Assembly (NCBI GenBank): GCA_944326695.1
Contig: CALVEZ010000035.1
Span: forward strand, 1 to 33,614
Length of the DNA: 33,614 nt
From: Candidatus Bilophila faecipullorum
GTDB lineage: Bacteria > Desulfobacterota > Desulfovibrionia > Desulfovibrionales > Desulfovibrionaceae
Reading direction: 5' to 3'
Of the stretch, positions 25,491-33,614 are shown one piece after another (the stretch's first letter is position 1; every line of letters begins with the position of its first letter). The notes under the pieces were generated by a model that saw only the letters and a program-made list of their open reading frames with translations, was not told where the DNA came from and did not search any database. Both the position numbers and the translations under genes were made by a program.

Positions 25491-25953
25491 AGTATTAAAT
25501 CATCTATAAAAAACTGCCTTTATGACAAATAAAATATATATTCATTAGATTAGGTCTGTTTACAAGGAACTACACGCAGACCACGAAACGGGGGCTGCTG
25601 ACAACAAATAAAGGCTGAGTATCAAGCACCGGGAAAGTGCAAGATATTCAGCCTGTTTTGTTGTCCGGGGTTTCCAAAGGGGCTTGCCCCTTGGCACACG
25701 ACTTTGCTTGCAAAGTGTAGTGTGTTATACGCTCTGTCTGCGTTGCCGTGAAAATGCCGTTGCCGCCGGGGAGGGCAAGGGCATTTGAAACGGCAGGAAA
25801 GCAGGGCTGTGATTGCATGGCGTGGAGCCACAAGTACAGGGCTGGTTTCATCAGCAGACAGGGCGTATATGGAACCCCCGTCTTTCGTCCAACGCCGGAC
25901 TTCGGGACAAATTGTCTCGGAATTGTAGCCATACTTTCATAAAAATTGAAATG

Positions 25954-25983
25954 GGCGGGAAGCCATTTTAGGGCTTTCCCGCC
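25954..25983 (-). terminator. Hairpin in the low-GC segment, distal
   Basis: GGCGGGAAGCC-ATTTTA-GGGCTTTCCCGCC is a long near-perfect stem about 100 bp downstream of cat. It looks like a bidirectional terminator inherited with the imported segment. Confidence 0.55.
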
Positions 25984-26023
25984 TTGATTGCCTATCAGCA
26001 AAGGCGGGCGGGACTGTCAACGG

Positions 26024-26042
26024 CGGCGCATAAAATGCGCCG
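26024..26042 (-). terminator. Hairpin just after cat
   Basis: CGGCGCAT-AAA-ATGCGCCG is a perfect 8-bp stem 36 bases after the cat stop on the minus strand. No T-run follows. Confidence 0.5.
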
Positions 26043-26077
26043 TTCATCTTGACCGTTAACTGGCTCGACTGGATTTG

Positions 26078-26719
26078 CTATTTGATCTCTATGTGCAGTA
26101 TGGCACTAATAGCTTCCTGTAAATCATTTATAAAGCAACTCGCATGGTATCCGTCGCATACTGCATGATGTACTTGGACTGAAAACGGAATGCTATATTG
26201 TTCATTTTCTTTCTTGTATTTCCCAATCGTAAAAATTGGGATAAGATAGTCAAATGATTTCACATTTAGATTAAATCCGTCAAAAGATATCCATGGGATC
26301 ATGGAAACTGTAAAGGCATTTTCCGGCATATTGGGCTTTGCCATCATAGTTTCTCTTGTGCCAAATTGTAAAACATCTTCATTATACTGTTTGCAAAAGG
26401 CATCATAGTCATCTGAAAAATCTGTCCAGATATTTGAAAATGTTTTGGTATCCTGATGAAACACCGTATAACAAGGAAGCATTTCATTATAGATTACCAA
26501 TGTCCCATCTGTGCGAAAGGCGGTACGGAATTGTTCATATCGGTTTACAGTTTTTGTGATGTAATAAAGCATGGTGGGATAAAGTTTCAGTCGTTGCTTT
26601 TTGATGGCGGTAATGTCTAATTTTGTTGTAATGCTATATGTGCAAGGCACTTCCTTCAGGTAATGTTCAAAATATTCTTTTCGTTTCCAGGTGTTTCTGT
26701 CAATTACTCTATATTCCAT
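26078..26719 (-). CDS. cat: Chloramphenicol O-acetyltransferase, clostridial type A
   Basis: The 213-aa product transfers acetyl from acetyl-CoA to chloramphenicol. The catalytic motif HHAVCDGYH lies near the C-terminus (the first His is the general base). WKRKEYFEHYLKEVPCTYSI, KLYPTMLYYI, FRTAFRTDGTLVIYNEMLPCYT and PENAFTVSMIPWISFDGFNLN are the conserved blocks of the type A trimeric enzymes, closest by memory to the catP/catQ group of clostridia. I chose ATG 26719, which follows GAGGGAA and gives the usual N-terminus MEYRVIDRNTWKR; the frame reaches 26767 without a better ribosome site. It is A/T-rich and 11 bp downstream of the deaminase remnant. It looks intact and should confer resistance if expressed. 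Confidence 0.95.
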   Translation of the reverse strand: MEYRVIDRNTWKRKEYFEHYLKEVPCTYSITTKLDITAIKKQRLKLYPTMLYYITKTVNRYEQFRTAFRTDGTLVIYNEMLPCYTVFHQDTKTFSNIWTDFSDDYDAFCKQYNEDVLQFGTRETMMAKPNMPENAFTVSMIPWISFDGFNLNVKSFDYLIPIFTIGKYKKENEQYSIPFSVQVHHAVCDGYHASCFINDLQEAISAILHIEIK

Positions 26720-26730
26720 GAAAAATTCCC

Positions 26731-26950
26731 TCATTCGTTCATTTCCATTTGGTCTGTACTCCACCATTCGGGAGTTAAGGATTTCAGGTGTATCACCTTT
26801 TTCGTTTCATAGTCGCACAAAATTTCTATTTCGCCTGCTGTTTTATTCAACTGCATCATAAATTCCCGGCAAGCTCCACACGGCATACCTGCTTTTCCAT
26901 CCGGCATGACAGCGACTATTTTTATGATTTGGCTTATGTATAAATAAAGA
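26731..26950 (-). pseudogene. Cytidine deaminase-like gene, 5' end lost
   Basis: The last ~70 codons are recognisable: IIKIVAVMPDGKAGMPCGAC followed by REFMMQLNKTAGEIEILCDY. PCGACRE is the zinc-binding PCxxC motif of cytidine and blasticidin-S deaminases. The N-terminal half, with the HxE catalytic motif, is missing: upstream of about 26950 the frame runs into GC-rich host sequence coding for unrelated, low-complexity residues. The stop is 11 bp before cat, so the two genes probably formed an operon in the donor. The break marks one end of the imported segment. Confidence 0.8.
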
Positions 26951-27113
26951 AAACACCATACATGAAACGACGCCCACGCCTCCGGGCCATGAGCGCCGCC
27001 CTGCCTCTCAGGACGCGGTTCGGGCAAGGAGGGGTTCCGCCCCTCCCGGCGCATTCTCCGCCCCGTCCTCCGGGAGGCGGGTTCCTCTCCCGCCTTTCCT
27101 CTCCCGCCTTTCC

Positions 27114-29735
<2,622 letters not shown>

Positions 29736-30426
29736 CGGATTAGAGTGAGGTTGCAGAGTGTTGAGGATATGAAGGCCCACCGTGGGGCCTCCTTCTCGGG
29801 CACGGAAGCGGGGCCAAAAGCCGCTCAACTGGGGCGCTGCCCTTCCGCCAACCGCTCGGTCAGGGGCGTGCCGCCCCGCGCGGACATCGTCTTATCAGGG
29901 AGATGACGGTCCGCCGGGAGGCTTGCCTTTTCGCGGCCTCCCCCTCGGCCTTCTCCAGCGGAAAAGACCGGAACGAAGCGAGCCGCCTGCCCGTGTGTCT
30001 GACGCCCACCGCTCCTGAGGAGGGAGAGCCCGTCCCCAATCCTCGCGCAAAGTCCACCCCGTGCTCTGGCTGCGCCGCAAACGTCCTTCCCTGCCGCGTC
30101 CGTCTTTGGTCCGTGTGCAAGGCAACTACGTGAAACACTTAACATTTACTACTACTAATAGTAATAAATTACCCCTGCCATGTCAAATGAGAGGGGCGGC
30201 CAGAACAAGCCTCGCAGCAATCAAGGGGAGCACCGGAAGGCGGGCAAGGTGTAGAAAAAAGACGGAAGCCGTCAGCCGTCAAAAGCCGTGGCCCGTGGTA
30301 CAAAAACGGATTGCCCGATACAACAATGCCCCGCCGTGTCCAGAATGGGGAGGGGAGACACAGCGGGGCGGGGGCGTGAAAAGGGTTGGAAAAAGGGCGG
30401 CAAAAGGAGGCGTCCGGGGGCGGGGC
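29736..30426. other. Long region upstream of the sensor kinase
   Basis: No gene is supported. Minus-strand frames here (for example 29825-30145) are Arg/Gly/Ser-rich without ribosome sites. An A/T-rich island at about 30130-30190 carries a good minus-strand promoter and the dyad TTACTA-N7-TAGTAA (30146-30164). If the kinase is transcribed from it, the leader would be about 415 nt. Confidence 0.5.
30158..30186 (-). promoter_or_regulatory. Promoter reading toward the sensor kinase
   Basis: On the minus strand TTGACA (30186-30181) and TACTAT (30163-30158) are separated by 17 bp, within an A/T-rich island. The -35 is perfect and the -10 matches at four of six positions. It overlaps a 6-bp-arm dyad at 30146-30164 that could be an operator. 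Confidence 0.6.
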
Positions 30427-31134
30427 CTAGGCTTCCCGGCACCACCAGATCACTTTCCCGATGATGCGGACCGACTCGGCCATGTCGCCGCGCAGGTCCA
30501 CCTCAATGGGCTCGTAGCGTTCGTTGAGGCTGCGCAGGACAAGGCGATGACCGGGCCGCGTCTCAATCTGCTTGATGTAAATCTCCTCGTTCACGCCCAC
30601 GGCATAGATGGTGTGGGGGTAAATCTGCTGTTTGCTCTGGTCGATGAGGGCCATGTCGCCGTGGCGTATCTCGGGCTCCATGCTGTCGCCGTAAACCTTC
30701 ATGAGCACCATGCGGTCGGGGTTTCCCTTGCGGCAGAGCCACTCGGAGCGGAACGCGAAATAATCGAGCACTTCCCCTTCTGTTTGCAGGCTGCCCGAGC
30801 CCGCCGAAAGGCTCGCGGCCACCAGCGGGATGCACAAAAGGTCAAGATCGGGAAGCGGCGCGCCCGCCGGCGTGGACGGGGCCTGCGGCGCGGAGGTGGA
30901 CGGCGGCCCGGCCTCTTCCTTGCCGAACATGAGCCAGTCCATGGAAAGGTTGCACTGTTGCGCCACCCGCACCACCCAGCCCTCGGGAATCTTGCGCTTG
31001 CGCCGGGCCTGACTGACGGCCTGCGGCGAGACGCCGAGGAGGGAGGCGAGCTGCGCGTCGCGGTGCAGGCCCGCGCCGGAAAGGAGGCGGTCAAGGATGG
31101 CGTTGGAATCGGAGTCGGAGGGCGTTGCGTTCAT
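30427..31134 (-). CDS. CI-like repressor with S24 peptidase domain
   Basis: The 235-aa product has an N-terminal helix-turn-helix of the phage CI type (about 25-55: AQLASLLGVSPQAVSQARRK), a Pro/Ala/Ser linker (about 75-95) and a C-terminal S24 (LexA/CI) domain. The catalytic Ser is in YGDSMEPEIRHGDMA and the Lys in EEIYIKQIE. VAASLSAGSGSLQ before the domain is the segment where such repressors carry their Ala-Gly cleavage site. It diverges from a small gene across paired palindromes that are probably its operators. The start codon sits directly downstream of a consensus promoter, without a ribosome site. It may be a prophage remnant or a domesticated stress regulator; no other phage gene is nearby. 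Confidence 0.9.
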   Translation of the reverse strand: MNATPSDSDSNAILDRLLSGAGLHRDAQLASLLGVSPQAVSQARRKRKIPEGWVVRVAQQCNLSMDWLMFGKEEAGPPSTSAPQAPSTPAGAPLPDLDLLCIPLVAASLSAGSGSLQTEGEVLDYFAFRSEWLCRKGNPDRMVLMKVYGDSMEPEIRHGDMALIDQSKQQIYPHTIYAVGVNEEIYIKQIETRPGHRLVLRSLNERYEPIEVDLRGDMAESVRIIGKVIWWCREA

Positions 31135-31142
31135 GGGCTTGT

Positions 31143-31172
31143 TATAGGCGCAAAAACGGCGTTATGTCAATA
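31143..31172 (-). promoter_or_regulatory. Promoter giving a probably leaderless repressor mRNA
   Basis: On the minus strand TTGACA (31172-31167), 18 bp, then TATAAC (31148-31143). Only eight bases separate the -10 from the ATG at 31134, so transcription should start at or within about three bases of the start codon. There is no Shine-Dalgarno sequence. Lambda cI mRNA from PRM is also leaderless. Confidence 0.75.
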
Positions 31173-31197
31173 TCGGATTGTTCGTAGAAAGCGTTTT

Positions 31198-31230
31198 ATC
31201 AATGTTCGATCTTTTTTATCAATTTTTGAT
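31198..31230. promoter_or_regulatory. Paired operator-like palindromes between the repressor and the small gene
   Basis: ATCAATGTTCGAT (31198-31210) and ATCAATTTTTGAT (31218-31230) share the form ATCAA-N3-TTGAT; the second is perfect and the first has one mismatch. Their starts are 20 bp apart, two helical turns, suitable for cooperative dimers. The second abuts a TTGACA box (31230-31235) reading toward the small gene, so bound repressor would block that promoter. No good -10 for that box is visible. Confidence 0.7.
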
Positions 31231-31310
31231 TGACAAAATACGCGGACTCGGGCAGGTTCGATTCACGCCGCAACCACGGCGACACGCCCAGCGAGACAAG
31301 GAGACCTCTC

Positions 31311-31523
31311 ATGGCTATCAGTGAAGATTTGCGCAGCGTGCAGGCCACACTCATGCAGGGACTGAACCTCGACAACGCGCCGCTTTTGCGTCTGGTGTGC
31401 AGCAATCTGCAATCCATCGCGGAACAGGTGGAATCCCTTGAGAACCTTCCGCTTTCCACGCGAGACATCGTCGGCAAGGGGGAACGCCGCCGCAACCGGC
31501 GCTGCGCTCTGGGCGCGGCCTGA
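31311..31523 (+). CDS. Small unknown protein, 70 aa
   Basis: ATG 31311 follows a strong AAGGAG (31298-31303). The product (MAISEDLRSVQATLMQGLNL, later QSIAEQVESLENLPLSTRDI) looks helical and soluble, with a basic tail (KGERRRNRR). I do not recognise the family. It is divergent from the CI/S24 repressor and its promoter region carries the repressor's likely operators, so it is probably the controlled partner. It is too short for a typical Cro and shows no clear helix-turn-helix. A cluster of TGTCA repeats follows. Confidence 0.7.
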   Translation: MAISEDLRSVQATLMQGLNLDNAPLLRLVCSNLQSIAEQVESLENLPLSTRDIVGKGERRRNRRCALGAA

Positions 31524-31614
31524 CAATGACAGGCATCAACTGTCACTGACTGTCATTTATGTATTATTCTCTATTTTTTTCGGTTTTTATATATATGTCA
31601 TTGACTGTCATTGA
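31521..31614. repeat. Cluster of TGTCA/TGACA repeats
   Basis: TGTCACTGACTGTCATT (31541-31557) and TGTCATTGACTGTCATT (31596-31612) are 17-bp direct repeats with one difference, starting 55 bp apart. Two further TGACA copies at 31521-31531 form a dyad with the first. The stretch between is A/T-rich. Bases 31615-31854 hold no recognised gene. Confidence 0.75.
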
Positions 31615-31854
31615 CGGAAAAGCCGAACCACGGGAACGGACTGCCGCGTTACTCCACGGTCCACGCCGCCGTGAGGTCTGGAGGTGCCGGGCACAGCATC
31701 GCCGCCGTTGCAAGGCCGGAAAAATGACGGATACGATGTAAAAAAGCCCATTCGTGATGTTTACAAGCGTGTTTGGATGCCTTTTCCGTCCTTTTTCCCG
31801 TTTTGGCCCTTGCCTTTTCCTCCTTTAACGGACGGTTTTTTCTCTCTTCACCCC

Positions 31855-31882
31855 TTGACTGGGCCGCATGACGTCCTACTGT
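31855..31882 (+). promoter_or_regulatory. Promoter of the 128-aa protein gene
   Basis: TTGACT (31855-31860), a 16-bp spacer, then TACTGT (31877-31882). The leader would be about 30 nt and contains the AAGGAGG ribosome site. Confidence 0.55.
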
Positions 31883-31918
31883 AGAGGCAAGAAAGATTTC
31901 CGCAAGGAGGATTTCATC

Positions 31919-32305
31919 ATGACCAACAAGGAAGTCGAAATGGTCGTCGCGGGTGTCGTGGAAGAACACAACAAGGAAAAGACCCCCTTCGACCGCGATT
32001 CGTTCGTGGCTCTTGTGAAGATGATGCAGGCCCTCTATTCCCGCACCACCCCGGAACATCAGATTGATACCGTCAGCCGCATGAAGGTGCTGCTCAACTC
32101 GGTCGACGGGCTGCATACCCCGTGGAAGCCCGAGGAACTGTTCGACGCCTGCATCGCGGACCTTGAAAAGAGGCCCGAGAGCTTCTCCATGTCCCTTGAC
32201 GAGGCGAACATCTTCATCCGGGGCGTCGATATGGCCCTGAAGCGTCTGAACGCCAAGGCTGAAGCCTGCCCCACGCTGGCCGCGCTCGCTGAAACGTTCC
32301 ATTAA
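31919..32305 (+). CDS. Unknown protein, 128 aa
   Basis: ATG 31919 follows AAGGAGG (31904-31910); a longer frame from 31868 lacks a site. The product (MTNKEVEMVVAGVVEEHNKE, then FDRDSFVALVKMMQALYSRT) appears all-helical, soluble and mildly acidic, without signal peptide, membrane segment or metal motif. I do not recognise the family. It has its own promoter and is followed by an 11-bp-stem hairpin, so it forms a single-gene unit. Codon use matches the host genes, and its strong ribosome site suggests good expression. Confidence 0.85.
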   Translation: MTNKEVEMVVAGVVEEHNKEKTPFDRDSFVALVKMMQALYSRTTPEHQIDTVSRMKVLLNSVDGLHTPWKPEELFDACIADLEKRPESFSMSLDEANIFIRGVDMALKRLNAKAEACPTLAALAETFH

Positions 32306-32341
32306 TGTTGCTTTTTCGCTAATATTCCTGTTCCGATGCGC

Positions 32342-32379
32342 CAACAGCCCGCCGCCGTTTTTCCGGTTGCGGGCTGTTG
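32342..32379 (+). terminator. Hairpin after the 128-aa gene
   Basis: CAACAGCCCGC (32342-32352) and GCGGGCTGTTG (32369-32379) are a perfect 11-bp inverted repeat, 36 bases after the stop. The T-run is inside the loop rather than after the stem. CAACAGCCCGC recurs at 32538-32548. Confidence 0.55.
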
Positions 32380-32424
32380 ACGTATCCGGGCGGCTCGCCC
32401 GGCGCGGACCCTTTGCCTGGAGCG

Positions 32425-32542
32425 TGTTGACACTAAACCAATAAAGCCCCGTTTTTTCGGTGTGTTGCCTTGTACTTCCCCAAGGGAAATGATTGTTTCT
32501 AACCTGCCTGAAAAAAATGAGGATATATAAATAGTGTCAACA
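32425..32542. repeat. 118-bp element bounded by 11-bp perfect inverted repeats
   Basis: TGTTGACACTA (32425-32435) and TAGTGTCAACA (32532-32542) bound a relatively A/T-rich stretch without coding capacity. It contains CCTGAAAAAAATGAGGATA, also seen near 20130. Size and perfect ends fit a miniature transposable element, but no target duplication was found; it could also be paired binding sites. Confidence 0.5.
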
Positions 32543-32543
32543 G

Positions 32544-32603
32544 CCCGCAGCCGAACCGGGCCGCGCGGCAGGAGCGCAGTCGGGCCGCGCTTTCGGCTGC
32601 GGG
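32544..32603 (+). repeat. Long GC hairpin beside the 118-bp element
   Basis: CCCGCAGCCGAA (32544-32555) and TTCGGCTGCGGG (32592-32603) are perfect 12-bp arms, with GGGCCGCGC segments inside that can extend pairing. Bases 32604-32845 hold nothing recognised. Confidence 0.6.
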
Positions 32604-32845
32604 CGGTGGCGCTTCGGCCTTGCCCTGCACCGTGGCTCAGGCGACGGCCCGGAGGGGCTGGCGCAAGCCATTGAACCTTGGACGACGGGCCGGCGGCTTT
32701 TCCGGCGGTTTCACCTCGGCGCGGGCGGGCGGCGCTTGGGGCCGCGTTTTTCCATTGGCCCTGCCATACGCGTTTTTCCACTGGTCCTGCCATAGGAAGC
32801 GGTTGATCTCTTTCCTCTGTGATTTCAGGGAAATGCGGATGGACG

Positions 32846-33140
32846 TTTTCGCCTTGTGGAGCCTCTTGCCTCAACAGTGAGGAAAACTTCTGAAATGCCG
32901 GGATGCTCAAAAAACCGTCAATCCTTTCCTGTGCCAGAGGCTTTCGCCTTGTGAAGCGCGTTGCTTCAACGGTATTGCAAATGTGTGAAAGGCCGGGATG
33001 CTCAAAAATCCTCAATCATTTCCGGTGACAGCGCCTTTCGCATTGTCGCGCCTGTTGCCTCAACGGTGTTGAAACCGTTTGAAAGGCCGGGGCGCGCAAC
33101 AACCGTCAATCCTTTCCTGTGTCAGAGGCTTTCCCTGTCG
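32846..33140. repeat. Three to four tandem ~95-bp repeats
   Basis: GAAAGGCCGGGATGCTCAAA or a close variant begins at 32892, 32987 and 33081 (steps 95 and 94), and a partial unit precedes the first from 32846. Within units, CGTCAATCCTTTCCTGTG, CAGAGGCTTTCGCCTTGT and TTGCCTCAACGGT recur. On the minus strand they translate as repeated KPLAQERIDGFLSIPAFQKF, but without a ribosome site and with breaks between copies. Confidence 0.85.
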
Positions 33141-33240
33141 CCGGGGCCGTCTCTCCCGTGCGGGCTTGTCTCGGATTGAAAAAACAATTTTTGATTGATG
33201 CCTTTCCCCATAGGGGGCTTGGGCTCGGGGGGACGTTTTG
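33141..33240. other. Spacer with a sequence matching the repressor operator
   Basis: No gene. CAATTTTTGATTGA at 33185-33198 is identical to 14 bases around the second operator-like palindrome at 31219-31232, which may be chance in an A/T-rich spot or a further repressor site. Confidence 0.3.
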
Positions 33241-33540
33241 CAGCAGCGGGCCTTGTGGGAACCGGACACAATCCGCCGTGTGGGGAAATGCGTTCCGCAG
33301 GGGGAGTCACTTACCATCCGCCCGCCGTATGAGGAACGTTTCCAGCAGCGGATCGGGGAGTCACACACCAGCCGCCGCGTGGGGTGGGGCCTTTGGCCAC
33401 ACGGCCCTACGCGGGACTGTTGAGTCCATCGGCCCTGTGGGAGCTTCTCGTGGTGGGGCGAGGCCTCGGGTCAAACGGCCCTACGCGAGATTGTTGAGCC
33501 ATTACCCCAGTGGGAGCCTCCCGCAGTGGGGCGTGGCCTA
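33241..33540. repeat. Degenerate 50-bp and 73-bp tandem repeats
   Basis: CCGCCGYGTGGGG-like cores occur near 33273, 33322 and 33372 (steps 49 and 50). Then two units of about 73 bp share CGGCCCTACGCGRGAYTGTT and a GTGGGAGC core at 33437 and 33510. A third unit starts near 33525 (GTGGGGCGTGGCCT) and is cut off at 33540. Confidence 0.7.
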
Positions 33541-33614
33541 GGAGCTGTCTCCAAATAAGTTCTAGACTTTTTGTCCTTCTGTTGGTTTGCTGTTTTGCAT
33601 GAGCAGACACGACA
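33541..33614. mobile_element. Possible end of an insertion sequence
   Basis: At 33541 the repeat pattern stops and A/T-richer sequence begins with GGAGCTGTCTCCAAATAAGT, which looks like an insertion-sequence terminal inverted repeat. One minus-strand frame ends in MQNSKPTEGQKV and a stop 20 bases inside the tip, as a transposase end might. Only 74 bases are visible. Confidence 0.4.

Larger units (their letters stand above)
25485..26955. mobile_element. Imported low-GC segment carrying a resistance gene
   Basis: Between about 25485 and 26955 the sequence is clearly richer in A/T than either side. It contains an intact chloramphenicol acetyltransferase gene, the tail of a cytidine deaminase gene, two hairpins, and about 500 bp (25500-25950) in which I recognise no gene; a 117-codon frame at 25648-26001 has no ribosome site. 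No transposase, integrase or clear terminal repeats are visible, so this is a fragment of an element rather than a whole one. Gene content points to a Firmicutes donor. Confidence 0.75.

Noticed and set aside
25648..26001. 117-codon minus-strand frame in the low-GC segment
   Set aside because: No ribosome site, ends overlap a hairpin, and composition does not suggest a real protein. It probably reflects non-coding DNA of the imported element.
26955..27054. N-terminal extension of the deaminase frame
   Set aside because: This part is GC-rich host sequence fused by chance; the deaminase homology begins only near 26950.
29825..30145. 106-codon minus-strand frame just downstream of a good promoter
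   Set aside because: Arg/Gly-rich, no ribosome site, no recognisable fold. I treat the region as leader of the kinase or non-coding.
31559..31741. 60-codon plus-strand frame MYYSLFFSVF
   Set aside because: Starts inside the TGTCA repeat cluster without a ribosome site; composition shifts midway from A/T-rich to GC-rich sequence.

Overview
This is a GC-rich chromosomal window with strong G/C preference at third codon positions. A selenocysteine-containing periplasmic formate dehydrogenase with a multihaem c3-type cytochrome subunit points to a sulfate-reducing Desulfovibrio-type bacterium. A low-GC chloramphenicol acetyltransferase fragment of clostridial type suggests gene exchange with gut Firmicutes, so a gut species of the D. 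piger kind is my inference. No rRNA, tRNA or cas genes were seen.

Layout: (1) 1-4544, minus strand: the first ~1,514 codons of a very large secreted, repeat-rich autotransporter-like adhesin that runs off the left edge, with a (CT)21 microsatellite and a terminator-like hairpin in its upstream region. (2) 5434-11802, plus strand: a possible 31-codon ORF, then the formate dehydrogenase cluster fdhA (in-frame UGA = Sec), fdhB, a tetrahaem cytochrome c, and mobA, which makes the guanine-dinucleotide form of the molybdenum/tungsten cofactor. (3) 12697-17262: a SNF2-type helicase whose two ATPase lobes are separated by an in-frame array of 34-residue repeats. (4) 18049-19650, minus strand: RidA and an OsmC-family protein. 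(5) 20307-25315: a sigma-54 activator diverging from a GltS-like symporter and a YtcJ-like amidohydrolase, with a good -24/-12 promoter and a perfect 13-bp inverted repeat between them; together these look like an inducible uptake and hydrolysis system. (6) 25485-26955: a low-GC imported segment with an intact cat gene and a broken cytidine deaminase. (7) 27114-29735: a hybrid sensor kinase. (8) 30427-31523: a CI/S24-type repressor, probably translated from a leaderless mRNA, diverging from a small unknown gene across paired operator-like palindromes. (9) 31919-32305: an unknown 128-aa protein. (10) 32306-33614: hairpins and tandem repeats ending in what may be the tip of an insertion sequence.

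The least ordinary aspect is what lies between genes. Many intergenic regions hold degenerate tandem repeats, several with a step close to 61 bp and a short GC palindrome in each unit, resembling eroded CRISPR arrays. A ~125-bp four-hairpin element occurs twice on the minus strand, with differences that tend to preserve pairing in minus-strand RNA. REP-like inverted palindromes sit between fdhA and fdhB. All of this is read by eye; no alignment, folding or database search was run.
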